In this document: one piece after another, positions 55,136 to 63,745 of the stretch | Numbering within the stretch: the stretch's first letter is position 1 | Layout: each line of letters starts with the position of its first letter | DNA from: Desulfobacteraceae bacterium | GTDB lineage: Bacteria > Desulfobacterota > Desulfobacteria > Desulfobacterales > UBA5852 | Direction: 5' to 3' | Length of the DNA: 64,000 bases | Assembly (NCBI GenBank): GCA_014237395.1 | Contig: JABZFP010000001.1 | Location: forward strand, 57,496-121,495 | The notes under the pieces: generated by a model | Databases searched by the model: none | What the model saw: only the letters and a program-made list of their open reading frames with translations | Told to the model about the DNA's origin: nothing | Made by a program: the position numbers and the translations under genes

Positions 55136-55345
55136 ATGGTTTCTCAAGCTTATTTCTCAACGGAACAAGCCGCCACCTACATAGGACTCTCGCGTCGCAC
55201 TCTGGAAGGATTCCGATGTCGAGGAGGAGGTCCAGTTTTCATTAAAGCCGGCCGCCGATGTTTGTACCGCCGTGAGGACCTGGACACCTGGGCTATGTCT
55301 CGACGCTGCGAGAGCACCTCCGATCCAAATTATAGTGCGCAATAG
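55136..55345 (+). CDS. MerR/excisionase-type HTH protein
   Basis: A 69-residue single HTH_17 domain: YFSTEQAATYIGLSRRTLEGFRCRGGGPVFIKAGRRCLYRREDLDTWAM. The ATG follows GGAGGT at seven bases. Proteins of this kind act as small regulators or recombination directionality factors in mobile elements. It stands alone, far from the integrase gene, so its target is unknown. Confidence 0.72.
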   Translation: MVSQAYFSTEQAATYIGLSRRTLEGFRCRGGGPVFIKAGRRCLYRREDLDTWAMSRRCESTSDPNYSAQ

Positions 55346-55470
55346 GTGTCCGCTATAGTAAAGCTCAGTATATCAGGTTTCCGCACAGAGATAGAATGGA
55401 TTAGCATCGATGACATGGGTACATGAACCGATACGACTTTGCTCCAGATAGTGTTGCATGAGCTGAAGAA

Positions 55471-55498
55471 TTGAAAGGAGGGCAAATTGTACTATAAT
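55471..55498 (+). promoter_or_regulatory. Promoter of lipoprotein gene
   Basis: TTGAAA, 16 bases, and a perfect TATAAT lie about 80 bases upstream of the lipoprotein ATG. Confidence 0.5.
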
Positions 55499-55576
55499 TA
55501 TTGCTGAGTTCACCACAAGCAGACCAACTTTATCCTCACAAGGTTTTTTGAAAATACAAAAATATGAGGCTATGAA

Positions 55577-55987
55577 ATGAAATATGCTCCTGCCCTGATA
55601 CTTAGTGTCCTCGCCTTTATAGTAATAACTGGCTGTGCAACAACCGAACAGAAAATTGATGGATTTTCAAACGGCTTTTATGCAGGCTTTGCAATCGAAA
55701 GAATATCTTTATTTGAATCTCACACTGTTGCGGAAATGAATAGTCGTAAGGCCGCAGCATACAAGAAATATAAAAGTGGGGAATCTTTTGCACCAAACAC
55801 CCAAGGAACCGGTGGCACTTTCGATTCATTCGACAATGGTTATCGAAGCGGCACTGTGTTGGTCTTACAAATTATAGGTGAAATTAACGAAGCAACTAAA
55901 AAAGGAGACCAACCAACTCCATTGACAGATGAACGACTTTTAAAAGAGCTGAACAAACGGCTAAAAGTTTATCTCCGTGATAATTGA
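55577..55987 (+). CDS. Small predicted lipoprotein
   Basis: A 136-residue protein with a signal peptide ending in the lipobox ITGC (Cys20), then a Gly/Phe-rich region (FSNGFYAGFAIE, FDSFDNGYRSG) and a helical C-terminus. It belongs to no family I recognise. A lipid-anchored surface or periplasmic protein encoded on a mobile island could act in exclusion or envelope change, but nothing in the sequence proves this. It has its own promoter. Confidence 0.6.
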   Translation: MKYAPALILSVLAFIVITGCATTEQKIDGFSNGFYAGFAIERISLFESHTVAEMNSRKAAAYKKYKSGESFAPNTQGTGGTFDSFDNGYRSGTVLVLQIIGEINEATKKGDQPTPLTDERLLKELNKRLKVYLRDN

Positions 55988-56329
55988 TATAAATCCTATA
56001 ATTTTCGGTCCTATAAAAAATTAAAAGGCTTCATGCTATATTGTCTGTAAATGCGGTTTGTTGAAAGCGATTTCCCAAAAACTGTAGGCTTCGGCAAACG
56101 CTTGATTTGCGAGGCATCAGAAAGTTCAGCCATATTTTGGGTTGTAGGCCCGATGCTCTATGCTAAGAGCTAAGCTATCCGTTCAAATATTCTCAGCTGA
56201 GATTTATTCGATTCGTTACGAAAGCAAGCGTAGTTAAGAGTATTATAGATGGTTAAAAATGCGATTTTCATTCCAAATTTTAAATTCCCTAAGGAAATGC
56301 GTAACTCGCATAACCTTTCCGGATCTATT
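55988..56329. other. Intergenic region without recognisable content
   Basis: No gene, strong hairpin or repeat is apparent between the lipoprotein gene and the small reverse-strand gene; stop codons are frequent in all frames. Confidence 0.5.
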
Positions 56330-56518
56330 TTAGTGTCCCCACTGTCCGGTTAAAAGCCATCTTAGCCGCTGCCAATGATTGGGAGAGATGATCCGGGCTA
56401 AGGCGTCTTGCACTATTTGTTCCTCCTGGTCTGATCCTGCACATATATGAATTGCACGAATATTCCCACTTTGTTGATCTATTTCCAATTGTGCCCATGT
56501 AAATGATTTACCATTCAT
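56330..56518 (-). CDS. Small hypothetical protein
   Basis: A 62-residue protein (MNGKSFTWAQLEIDQQSGNI... with RIISPNHWQRLRWLLTGQW). It is preceded on its strand by AAAGGGTATT and by a broken primase fragment 17 bases upstream. It has coding-like composition, but no family is recognised. Confidence 0.4.
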   Translation of the reverse strand: MNGKSFTWAQLEIDQQSGNIRAIHICAGSDQEEQIVQDALARIISPNHWQRLRWLLTGQWGH

Positions 56519-56535
56519 AATAATACCCTTTCAAT

Positions 56536-56673
56536 TCAGAATGTAACGTCAGCCCAGTCTGTATCTGGCTGTGGGCTTATTTTGATTTCAACGTCATAAC
56601 CTTTTGTCAGTAGCCGGGTTGCCAATACGCCGGCTGCTTTTTGCCCAACGAAGTTCAGGTCATTATCTCCGTT
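56536..56673 (-). pseudogene. Truncated primase (Toprim C-terminus) remnant
   Basis: Translation gives GDNDLNFVGQKAAGVLATRLL followed by TKGYDVEIKISPQPDTDWADVTF and a stop. This aligns with the end of the intact primase about 1 kb away (GDNDFNRVGQSAAGKLATRLL then STGYDVRIEISPLPGKDWADI). Homology stops abruptly upstream, so it is a 5'-truncated second primase copy, too diverged to be a recent duplicate. Confidence 0.7.
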
Positions 56674-56744
56674 GTTTTTCCTTTATTTTTGTTGAAGTTG
56701 TATATTGACCGCCTATCTCGAAGGGCGGCTTGAGCTACCTGGAA

Positions 56745-56855
56745 TCATCTATTTTGGATTGCTACTAAAGGGGTTCTTTCACACCCGACACAATGTTTAT
56801 ATTTTTTCGCCATCCGCAGGCTTGAAACTTTTACATGTCGCGTACCAGTTTTCAT
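56745..56855 (-). CDS. 36-residue CxxC protein
   Basis: A short frame, MKTGTRHVKVSSLRMAKKYK then HCVGCERTPLVAIQNR, with a Cys-x-x-Cys pair. Its ATG lies two bases after the stop of the upstream 145-residue gene, suggesting translational coupling. Function unknown. Confidence 0.4.
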   Translation of the reverse strand: MKTGTRHVKVSSLRMAKKYKHCVGCERTPLVAIQNR

Positions 56856-56857
56856 AA

Positions 56858-57295
56858 CTAAACGGACCTATCATCAAGGCGCTCAATATATTCATTTTGG
56901 TCCAAGACTACGCAGTCCCTGCATTCCCAGCTACTTCTGACCGTTGAAGCGGCCATATTCGAGTAGTAATATTTTTTCCCGAGTTCTTCTCCGTATAATT
57001 TAATAAACCATTCCAACGGATCGCCTCTTGTCTGACCAGCTTCAGCCATCTGATACAATACTGCATCCATGGCGTGATCAGCTTCCATATCGTAAGGTCC
57101 CATTCCCCTGAACAATTTTATTAAATATGCGCCTTCAATTTCATCGAAAGGAAAGGAGTCATCATCCAGCTTTTCAAAAGAAACAAGTTCACTTACATGC
57201 CTTCCACAGCACTCACACCTTTCATCAGTAGGAGGACCATTTATAAGAAGCCTGCTTTTTACAATGCTATTGTTGTCGGTATTCTTTGTTTTCAT
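56858..57295 (-). CDS. Hypothetical protein with Cys pairs
   Basis: A 145-residue protein with an N-terminal CECC and a C-terminal CRDC pair that could form a zinc site; the middle is acidic and helical. The ATG has AAGGAG at good spacing. No known family. It lies between the primase region and the small CxxC gene and belongs to the element's accessory genes. Confidence 0.6.
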   Translation of the reverse strand: MKTKNTDNNSIVKSRLLINGPPTDERCECCGRHVSELVSFEKLDDDSFPFDEIEGAYLIKLFRGMGPYDMEADHAMDAVLYQMAEAGQTRGDPLEWFIKLYGEELGKKYYYSNMAASTVRSSWECRDCVVLDQNEYIERLDDRSV

Positions 57296-57505
57296 ACTGT
57301 TCTCCTTTTATCCAATTTTATTATTTCGTTTACTTCGCTGGTCAAGTCCAGAAGTTAGAAGTCACTTTCATATCCATTCGCAGAATGCCATATCTATAGT
57401 CTGTTAGATCGATCACCTCAGGCTTATCGGTGTTGCTCTTGCTGGAGCTCCACGCTTTAACCCGTCAGTGAATATCAGGGTCTCCTCTGGGGGGAGGCCA
57501 AGTGT

Positions 57506-58471
57506 TCATGTCAAAACCCTTTTGCTCTCAAGTGGAATGTCCGCCCAATCTTTCCCGGGAAGGGGGCTGATTTCAATCCTGACATCATACCCAGTGGACA
57601 GAAGGCGTGTGGCAAGCTTCCCTGCGGCGCTTTGTCCGACTCGGTTAAAGTCGTTATCCCCGAAGATGATTACCCGCTTAATTCCTGCTGGCGGTTCAAA
57701 TGCTTGCAGGATGCTTGAAGATACTGCCGCCCAGGTGGAGACCTTAAACCTTCTCTCGCAGGCCAAGGCCGTCTCTATCCCCTCTGCAATGCCGACGACC
57801 TCACCGACCTGAAAAAGCCTGATTGCCGATCCTTTGATTTTTCGTACTCCGGGCATAAGTTTCTTCGGCTTTTCAATTTGGGCTTTAATCCAGCTCTCTC
57901 CGTTTCTGGTGAGGTATGTTCTGTGTAATGTGTCGGCCTGGCCCTCGGGATTCAGCACGACGGCTACCATTGCCGGCATCTCTTGGGCGGTTTCCGGTTC
58001 GTAGCAGGAGGGGCAGTATCGAATGACGTTGGAGGGCGGGGCATAGTCAAAACCTCTGCCGCGCAGGTAGTTGTCAACCGGGCATCCCTCTGTGACAGGG
58101 GCCGATGCCTTCCATGTGGCAATCAGCCGCCTGCGGTTTGCCCTGCGCTTTGCCGCATCATCCTGGTGATTCTTCTTTGATGCTAAGGCGCAACCGCCGA
58201 TAACGGTCCGGACACGCGCAGCAGCTTCAGCGAAATCACAGCCCACTACTTTCATGATCAGGGCAAAACCATCTCCTGCATGGGGATCGCACTGGTTACA
58301 AAACCAACTCCCCGCCCCGTTTATATCGTCAAAGCGGAAGCGGTCTCGGCCGCCGCAAACGGGGCAGGCCTTGTGCTTGCCGTCGCCGACATCGATCCCA
58401 AGTGCTGCGAAGATATCTGGCCACCGTCCTTTGGCATCCTGGCGGACGTCGCTATGCATGACGCGCCTCAC
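57506..58471 (-). CDS. Phage/satellite-type primase (zinc finger plus Toprim)
   Basis: A 321-residue protein. The N-terminal zinc finger CPVCGGRDRFRFDD...CNQC (about 37-62) matches the P4-type primase zinc-binding domain. The C-terminal Toprim shows EGIETALA (about 230) and IFGDND (about 273). It lacks the helicase half of full P4 alpha; a separate helicase gene lies just upstream on the same strand, overlapping by 20 bases. Together they would initiate element replication. The start may be either of two close ATGs. Confidence 0.85.
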   Translation of the reverse strand: MRRVMHSDVRQDAKGRWPDIFAALGIDVGDGKHKACPVCGGRDRFRFDDINGAGSWFCNQCDPHAGDGFALIMKVVGCDFAEAAARVRTVIGGCALASKKNHQDDAAKRRANRRRLIATWKASAPVTEGCPVDNYLRGRGFDYAPPSNVIRYCPSCYEPETAQEMPAMVAVVLNPEGQADTLHRTYLTRNGESWIKAQIEKPKKLMPGVRKIKGSAIRLFQVGEVVGIAEGIETALACERRFKVSTWAAVSSSILQAFEPPAGIKRVIIFGDNDFNRVGQSAAGKLATRLLSTGYDVRIEISPLPGKDWADIPLESKRVLT

Positions 58472-60029
58472 TGGTCCGCCTCTTAGCGTAAGCGTATTTG
58501 ATGTTTAGGTGAGTGAGCCAGTTCCTAAAACCACGATCCGGCTCGACTTGTGGAGCATCCTCCATCCCGCGAGGCCAGGCGCCAAACTTTTCCTGGTACT
58601 TGTGGGCCGTCCATCCCGGCGCATATCCCTTTTGCTCACGGTGGCACTCTAGCATCCCAAAGAACCGCCGCTTTTCCTCAACCGTTGGGGCCCGCTTCAA
58701 TCCCTTGACTTTGACGAGATCCGCTTGGATGGCGGCGATTTTTTTACTGTATTGACGGACTTCGGTACCGCATATCGGGCATCGGGGGCCGGTGAAGGCG
58801 GCACAGCACATTTCACAAGTGAGGATGATCTTGTCCGCCTTGCTACGGTCGGATTTATTCCATGCCTGTTTCTTGCCGTTTAGTGTCCAGGCGACCGGAT
58901 CATCGATAAAGCCATGATTCGCGATGCAGCCGGAATGATCGATCAGGATGCAATCGGTTTTCCCCGGGTATGTCCGAAGTCCGCGGCCGGCCATCTGCAG
59001 ATAGAGTCCCCAGCTTTTGGTTGGTCTAGCAATTACGATGCAGGAGGCCCCTGGGTAGTCGAAGCCCTCAGTCAGAATGCCCACGTTCGTTATAACCTGG
59101 GTTTCTCCGCGTCGAAGTCGGCCCAGGGTTGCGGCTCGCTCATCTTTGGGGGTGTGCGCGTCGAGGTGTTCGACAGCAACGCTTCTGCGCTTGAACACTT
59201 CTTGAATATTGCGGGAATGCTTGACATTGGTTGCGAAGACGATCGTTTGCCGTTCGGGGGCTATCCGAGCCCAGTTCTCGAAGATATCACCAACAAGCTT
59301 CGGCCGGTCCATAACGGCGCCAAGCTGTTTTTTGTCGTAATCCCCCGCAACGATCTTGATTTTTTGCAACTCGGGCCTGTGGGGCGCGTAATAGACCATC
59401 GGGACCAAATAGCCCTCACGGGTGAGTTCAACTATGCCAGCCCCCTGTACGATTTCCTCATAAAGTTCGCCAAGACCACGGCCATCGGAACGGCAGGGGG
59501 TAGCAGTCAATCCAAGTACAACTGCTTTGTCCATGTAGAGATCAAGGACACTCGTATAGCTGGGTGCGATGGCATGATGTGCTTCGTCGACAACGACGAC
59601 GCTCGCCCGATGGAACCAGACGTTGAATTGGGGGTCATCAAGCGCAATCCGGCGGATATAAGTCTGTATAGTAGCAATCTGAATAGGCCTCCCCAAATTT
59701 GATTTTTCGCCGGCCATGATTAATCCGACCTCGTGACCGAGGCCGAAAGCCTCGAACCGCTCCCGCGCCTGATAGGCCAACTCCCGGCGGTGAACTAAGA
59801 AGAGGACCGTGTTCCCCTTCTCGATGGCCCCAGCGCAGATTTTGACCGCTACAATAGTTTTGCCGCCGCCTGTCGGCAGAACGATCAGTAGGCGGCGCCG
59901 ACCAAAGTAAACCGACCGGCGGGCCCGCTTCACGATGTCCAGTTGATAGTCCCGGAGCTGGATCGCCGGCGTTTGGGGAAATGCCTCTAACTCTCTACTA
60001 CAGTTAAACAATGTACTATTCTTTTCCAT
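58452..60029 (-). CDS. DEAD/DEAH-box helicase of replication module
   Basis: A 525-residue superfamily 2 helicase with motif I LPTGGGKTI (about 50-58), motif II VDEAHH (about 148), motif III LTATPCRSD and motif VI QMAGRGLR. After it come a zinc ribbon CEMCC...CPICG (about 410-430) and a C-terminal helical tail. Such helicases are typical of phage replication modules beside a zinc/Toprim primase. ATG start at the head of this pair. Confidence 0.88.
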   Translation of the reverse strand: MEKNSTLFNCSRELEAFPQTPAIQLRDYQLDIVKRARRSVYFGRRRLLIVLPTGGGKTIVAVKICAGAIEKGNTVLFLVHRRELAYQARERFEAFGLGHEVGLIMAGEKSNLGRPIQIATIQTYIRRIALDDPQFNVWFHRASVVVVDEAHHAIAPSYTSVLDLYMDKAVVLGLTATPCRSDGRGLGELYEEIVQGAGIVELTREGYLVPMVYYAPHRPELQKIKIVAGDYDKKQLGAVMDRPKLVGDIFENWARIAPERQTIVFATNVKHSRNIQEVFKRRSVAVEHLDAHTPKDERAATLGRLRRGETQVITNVGILTEGFDYPGASCIVIARPTKSWGLYLQMAGRGLRTYPGKTDCILIDHSGCIANHGFIDDPVAWTLNGKKQAWNKSDRSKADKIILTCEMCCAAFTGPRCPICGTEVRQYSKKIAAIQADLVKVKGLKRAPTVEEKRRFFGMLECHREQKGYAPGWTAHKYQEKFGAWPRGMEDAPQVEPDRGFRNWLTHLNIKYAYAKRRTSEARHA

Positions 60030-60131
60030 GGATGGGAGTCCTTACGGGAAGGGTGGGAAAGGAAGGGCTTGGAAAGGATAGGGGTATATGCGACTTTATG
60101 CGGGTCGCTATGCGGTCGCATTGCTGTAGCA

Positions 60132-60521
60132 TTATTTCTTGTCCTTTCCGGCCTTGGCAGCCTTGCCTTCCCATCGTGCTTCGGCTGCTTTTTTGGCTGC
60201 TTCGCTTCTCTTTTTCGCCCCGCATGCCCAGCCCTGATGCTCCTCCCAATCGTGCAATACGAGCGTCCCGTCTTCCGACTGGTCAATAAAGCCGACACTG
60301 ATTAACGCTTGGGTGAATTTATCGGGCTCGCCGTCCCATCCTGCTACGATCTCGATGTCTGTTTCCGTCCAACCTGTTAGGACACCCTCGGGTCTGCTGA
60401 GCGCTGCCCCTATCCAAAGATCGACGAGGTAGCCCGCTGAGGGATGACCCAACAAGCGGTCAAGTTTTTTTCGCTTGCGGTGGCCTTTGAAGCAGATGCT
60501 TACGCGGATGTCGCTATTCAC
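60132..60521 (-). CDS. Replication-organiser-like phage protein
   Basis: About 129 residues from a GTG preceded by GAGGA; a longer start would add 25 low-quality residues. The segment GHPSAGYLVDLWIGAALSRP and DGTLVLHDWEEHQGWA is typical of phage proteins encoded beside replication genes that resemble DnaD/replisome organisers. The C-terminal tail is Lys/Ala-rich (KKRSEAAKKAAEARWEG). Its role in loading the helicase is inference. Confidence 0.6.
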   Translation of the reverse strand: MNSDIRVSICFKGHRKRKKLDRLLGHPSAGYLVDLWIGAALSRPEGVLTGWTETDIEIVAGWDGEPDKFTQALISVGFIDQSEDGTLVLHDWEEHQGWACGAKKRSEAAKKAAEARWEGKAAKAGKDKK

Positions 60522-60579
60522 GTCACTTTGTCCTCTTCGGCCCAGGCCTGGCGGATGAGTGCGAGAAGAAGCCTGGTCA

Positions 60580-60813
60580 TTACAGGGCCTCTGCACGTGC
60601 TTCGAGCCACTTCACTATCTCGCTCACCGGATAAGCTACACGACGGCCAACACGGATACGGCCCTTCGGTCCAAGACCGAGGCTGTCGAGGTTAGCCAAG
60701 TAGCCGCTGCTGATGAGCCCACCGGTGAATTTGCCTATTTCTGATCGTGCTACAAAGGCAGATGACCACTTTTCAGCGAGGGCGGAGAGGTCGATGTTAG
60801 ATGTCGAAGCCAT
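60580..60813 (-). CDS. AlpA-like DNA-binding protein
   Basis: A 77-residue protein whose second half, GPKGRIRVGRRVAYPVSEIVKWLEARA, matches the wing of AlpA-type regulators and excisionases. Its start overlaps the stop of the preceding Cro-like gene (TAATG). AlpA proteins control integrase genes or serve as directionality factors, so this is the best excisionase candidate on the island. Confidence 0.65.
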   Translation of the reverse strand: MASTSNIDLSALAEKWSSAFVARSEIGKFTGGLISSGYLANLDSLGLGPKGRIRVGRRVAYPVSEIVKWLEARAEAL

Positions 60814-61010
60814 TACTCGAAAACCTCCCGTCTTCTACAGCCAAGGATTTCAGCGACGACTTCTTGTTGGTGCAAGGTGAGTTTTTTTTCACCTCGAACA
60901 GTTTTAATGAGGTGGGCAACGGGGATTGCCGTGACGCTGGCGAGGTCTTCCAAATTCAGGCCGCTTTTTCCAATGGCCCGGATGAGTTTTATGCGGGGCT
61001 CTATTGCCAT
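60813..61010 (-). CDS. Cro/XRE-like small regulator
   Basis: A 65-residue HTH protein (LNLEDLASVTAIPVAHLIKTVRGEKKLTLHQQEVVAEILG). The ATG chosen sits right behind a near-perfect AGGAGGTG; a longer frame would add 25 residues without such a site. It heads the leftward replication-gene string and is probably its regulator. Confidence 0.65.
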   Translation of the reverse strand: MAIEPRIKLIRAIGKSGLNLEDLASVTAIPVAHLIKTVRGEKKLTLHQQEVVAEILGCRRREVFE

Positions 61011-61125
61011 GACACCTCCTGATGGAATGTTGTGTTCATTCAGGAGGGATATAAAATACTGTTCGAGGGGAATCACCCCGAACAATTATGATGGGATTTT
61101 TTTGGGGTGGTGATCAGGTAGGGTC

Positions 61126-62142
61126 TTACTTCGAGGGCGAGTCTTTCAACTGCTTCTCAATAGCTCCCAAGGTGTATTTGCGTTCTTCAATTTCCCATAG
61201 ATAATGTTGAACGATTTTAGTTATAAACCGCATAGGATCGTTCCGTTTATAGCTGAAATCTATTGTCCCATTTCTACTGGTAAGTTTTGAGAAACCTACT
61301 TCATGCATTGCTTCCTTAAGTTCTGCACGGCTTTCAATCGGTGCAATGCCCTTTTTGGTTCCCTTGATTCGCAATCGAGGCCAAATTTTATCCTTGAATA
61401 TAGCGATGTCTGAAGAAAGGCCACGAATCCTTTTTATAGCATCTTTGCTTAATTTACCTTCGCCGGGGGTGCGCCCAGGGCATAGACCAATTTTTTTGGC
61501 TTGCCATCCTCGGAAAGTTTTCGAGGACTCATAGAAAGGCTCATGGTGGTCTTTTTGCTCAATTTCCCATCGGTTGTAAAGATTATCCAAGGTTCTATCA
61601 AAATCCTTCAATATTTTCTGACGACGGTGTCTAAGGTCAATGATAATTATCCTCTCTGGCCCCTCCAGCTTGGTAACCTTTTCATTTCCTGATTCATAGG
61701 AAAATGAGGCATCATATCCAGCATTCGCAACTCTTACGCTTGGAGGTGAGAAAATGTGCGGGAAGATGCCTTTCAGGTCTTCAGAAAAGTTTTGAGCTTT
61801 TCCTTCAGGATCGAACGCCTTGACAAAGTCCGAAAAGGGCCATTTGATAAGCCATAAAAGACGTTCGATATGCGGATTTAAGCCAAAGGCTTTGAAAGCG
61901 TCTGACAGTTCACTTGACCAAAATTTTGGAATAGGGCGGGTCGGCTCGTCGCCTTCGGCTGGTGTAGGTGATATGCCAATGAAATCGGATGGGCAGCTTT
62001 TAAACTCCCGAAAAAATGTCTGATAATCAGGCCTTTCTTTCAATTTGCCAAGCTCATCGGTGGCTTTTTTCAGCTTCATCAACTGATTTGACGCGATGAA
62101 CGGAAACTCATCAATTGAGTAAGTTCTTTTTCTACGTTTCAT
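61126..62142 (-). CDS. Hypothetical protein of the integrase-proximal region
   Basis: A 338-residue charged, soluble protein with no recognised domain. Lys/Arg-rich N-terminus (MKRRKRTYSIDEF), long helical middle, and a Lys-rich segment around IWPRLRIKGTKKGIAP. It lies between the regulator and the integrase with AGGAGGC upstream. It could be a DNA-binding accessory of the element; nothing firm can be said. Confidence 0.6.
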   Translation of the reverse strand: MKRRKRTYSIDEFPFIASNQLMKLKKATDELGKLKERPDYQTFFREFKSCPSDFIGISPTPAEGDEPTRPIPKFWSSELSDAFKAFGLNPHIERLLWLIKWPFSDFVKAFDPEGKAQNFSEDLKGIFPHIFSPPSVRVANAGYDASFSYESGNEKVTKLEGPERIIIIDLRHRRQKILKDFDRTLDNLYNRWEIEQKDHHEPFYESSKTFRGWQAKKIGLCPGRTPGEGKLSKDAIKRIRGLSSDIAIFKDKIWPRLRIKGTKKGIAPIESRAELKEAMHEVGFSKLTSRNGTIDFSYKRNDPMRFITKIVQHYLWEIEERKYTLGAIEKQLKDSPSK

Positions 62143-62226
62143 TCGGCGGCGCCTCCTGAAAATATCCGGGGAAGGCGGTTAAGGATAAGCGCTTTTCGCG
62201 CTGCAGACTCTATCCCCGGTATTCGG

Positions 62227-63456
62227 TTATTTTGCCTTTCCTTTGAACGGGATCACATTCCCACCGTTTTCTTCCTGCTCTGCCAACATGGTATCGTGAA
62301 GGCTTGCAAGGGCGCTCGCCTTCTTGTCCTCATTAGCATGGACATAACGCATCGCCATTTCAACGGTCCGCCATCCCATGACATCCATCAAATCCCGGAG
62401 GTTTAATGTCTTTGCGAGTTCGGTTGCCACGGTGTGACGAATGTTGTGAAAGCTTATCTTTTCCCTCTTGGAGCGGCCGTTATTCAACTTCAAATCGGCT
62501 ACAGCGGCCCGAAAGGCAGGGGGCGCCTCCTTGTATGGCTTGCCGTCTTTACGCAGGAAAACGGGCTCATCAAGCGGCCCCTCGGTTATTTTTTTCAAAA
62601 GGTCGTTGATCGGCGGCGTCAATTTCAGATGCCGCACATCACGGTTTTTGGTCTCAGGGAAAATCAAAACCATGCGGCTGCGGTCGATGTCGCGCCATTT
62701 CAGATTGAAGCATTCTGAGGCCCTGGCCCCGGTGAGGAAGGCAAAGCGGGTGATCCGCCAGGCGTGCGAGTCGGTTGTTTTCAATTTGGATAGGATCGCC
62801 TGGGCTTCCTTTTTGCTGATAACACGAAGCCGGCGGTTGCTGCTTCCGGGCCCGGTGACACCGATTCGCTTCCCGGATGGCGGTGGCATTGTGACAAGGC
62901 CCCGGTGGTAAGCGTGTTTAAGAACCCGGCGGAGGGTGCCGGTGACGTATTCGAGTGTCCGCAGTGATTTCCTCGCCGCAGTAAGCGTTTCAACCAGCAA
63001 ATCCCATTGCAAAACATCGATTCCCCTGATAGGCACCTTGCCGAGGGTAGGGGACAACCATTTACGAAAGTGGGATTCTTCCTTTTCGGCGCTCGACAGC
63101 TTTTTGATCCGCTTGGCGTGTTCGTAATAGGTGGGCCAATAATCATCGAGGCTCAATGCCTCGGCCTTTTCTTTGAGTCGGGCTTGTTCGCGGGCGTGTT
63201 CCTCAAGCTTTCGCTTCTCGGCAAGGGTTTGGGGCCCCTCGCCGGATTTGTGGTTTTGCTTTAGTTCATTTAGCAGGTCATAGGCGCCGGCCGCCGTGAA
63301 GCCGCGGGTGGCCCACCCCACGCCTTCCTCTTTGCGCTTGCCGTTGAGCTGATAGTAAATGGCGAAATATTTATCGAACTGGATACCCTTTTTGCGGGTG
63401 GGGTGCTTTTTGTAGCGCACCCCCTGGAAGCCGGCGTTGAACCATTCCGTGGCCAT
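62227..63456 (-). CDS. int: Tyrosine-family site-specific integrase
   Basis: A 409-residue tyrosine recombinase. The N-terminal arm-binding domain (about 1-60) is followed by a core-binding domain (about 100-195). The catalytic domain shows Arg245 (LTGARASE), Lys270, His337-x-x-Arg340 (FHNIRHTVATE), Trp362 in the third His position and nucleophile Tyr371 (AMRYVHA). All active-site residues are present, so it should be functional. It lies 179 bases from the right attachment repeat and would integrate at the tRNA-Leu 3' end. Confidence 0.95.
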   Translation of the reverse strand: MATEWFNAGFQGVRYKKHPTRKKGIQFDKYFAIYYQLNGKRKEEGVGWATRGFTAAGAYDLLNELKQNHKSGEGPQTLAEKRKLEEHAREQARLKEKAEALSLDDYWPTYYEHAKRIKKLSSAEKEESHFRKWLSPTLGKVPIRGIDVLQWDLLVETLTAARKSLRTLEYVTGTLRRVLKHAYHRGLVTMPPPSGKRIGVTGPGSSNRRLRVISKKEAQAILSKLKTTDSHAWRITRFAFLTGARASECFNLKWRDIDRSRMVLIFPETKNRDVRHLKLTPPINDLLKKITEGPLDEPVFLRKDGKPYKEAPPAFRAAVADLKLNNGRSKREKISFHNIRHTVATELAKTLNLRDLMDVMGWRTVEMAMRYVHANEDKKASALASLHDTMLAEQEENGGNVIPFKGKAK

Positions 63457-63634
63457 CGATCCTGCCCCTCTCTCCAGCTATCTAGTCCATAAATAGTCCA
63501 TGAAAAACAGATTAAACTATGTGTTTTTAAGTGATGAAAACTGAACATGAGTACCATCATAAATAACTGAAAGGCAATAGAAAAAAATATAATTTATGGA
63601 CTAATATTAAGTCGTGTGAAAGTGGGGTTTTCTA
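63457..63634. other. Right-end attachment region with arm-type repeats
   Basis: No gene. It contains the exact copy (63486-63504) of the 19-nt left arm-type repeat and, at 63594-63603, an inverted TTATGGACTA copy. This is AT-rich DNA typical of integrase-binding regions between int and att. Confidence 0.55.
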
Positions 63635-63692
63635 GACTTAAAATCCCTCGGTGTAATACACCGTGCCGGTTCGATTCCGGCCCCGGGCACCA
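63635..63692 (+). repeat. attR: 58-nt direct repeat of tRNA-Leu 3' end
   Basis: The displaced original 3' end of the tRNA-Leu gene, starting in the anticodon stem and ending with CCA. It differs from the left copy only at 63673 (G). No tRNA 5' half precedes it, so it is not a functional tRNA. Confidence 0.92.
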
Positions 63693-63745
63693 GCTGGTAT
63701 AAAACCACCCACCTCATCGTTTTGCCTTTCATGACCACTATCCGG

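Larger units (their letters stand above)
31347..63692. mobile_element. Integrated genomic island in tRNA-Leu carrying BREX type 3
   Basis: Bounded by 58-nt direct repeats of the tRNA-Leu 3' end, with an integrase gene pointing inward next to the right repeat. About 32.3 kb separates the repeats. Cargo: a BREX-3 operon, two rhomboid-TPR proteases with neighbours, and a replication module. No capsid, terminase, tail or conjugation genes are seen, so it resembles a phage satellite or integrative element rather than a full prophage. Base composition shifts several times inside (AT-rich at about 50.5-53.2 kb), indicating mosaic assembly. Confidence 0.88.

Noticed and set aside
55024..55245. A 73-residue frame starting MADRLGIKTFYFGKL
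   Set aside because: It overlaps the well-supported HTH gene by 110 bases and its second half is the shifted HTH frame; the first 35 codons may be a remnant but cannot be shown to be a gene.
58914..59702. A 262-residue plus-strand frame opposite the helicase
   Set aside because: It is antisense to a helicase with all motifs intact; no ribosome site or domain.
31347..63692. Calling the island a prophage
   Set aside because: No terminase, portal, capsid, tail or lysis gene is seen, only replication, regulation and integration genes.
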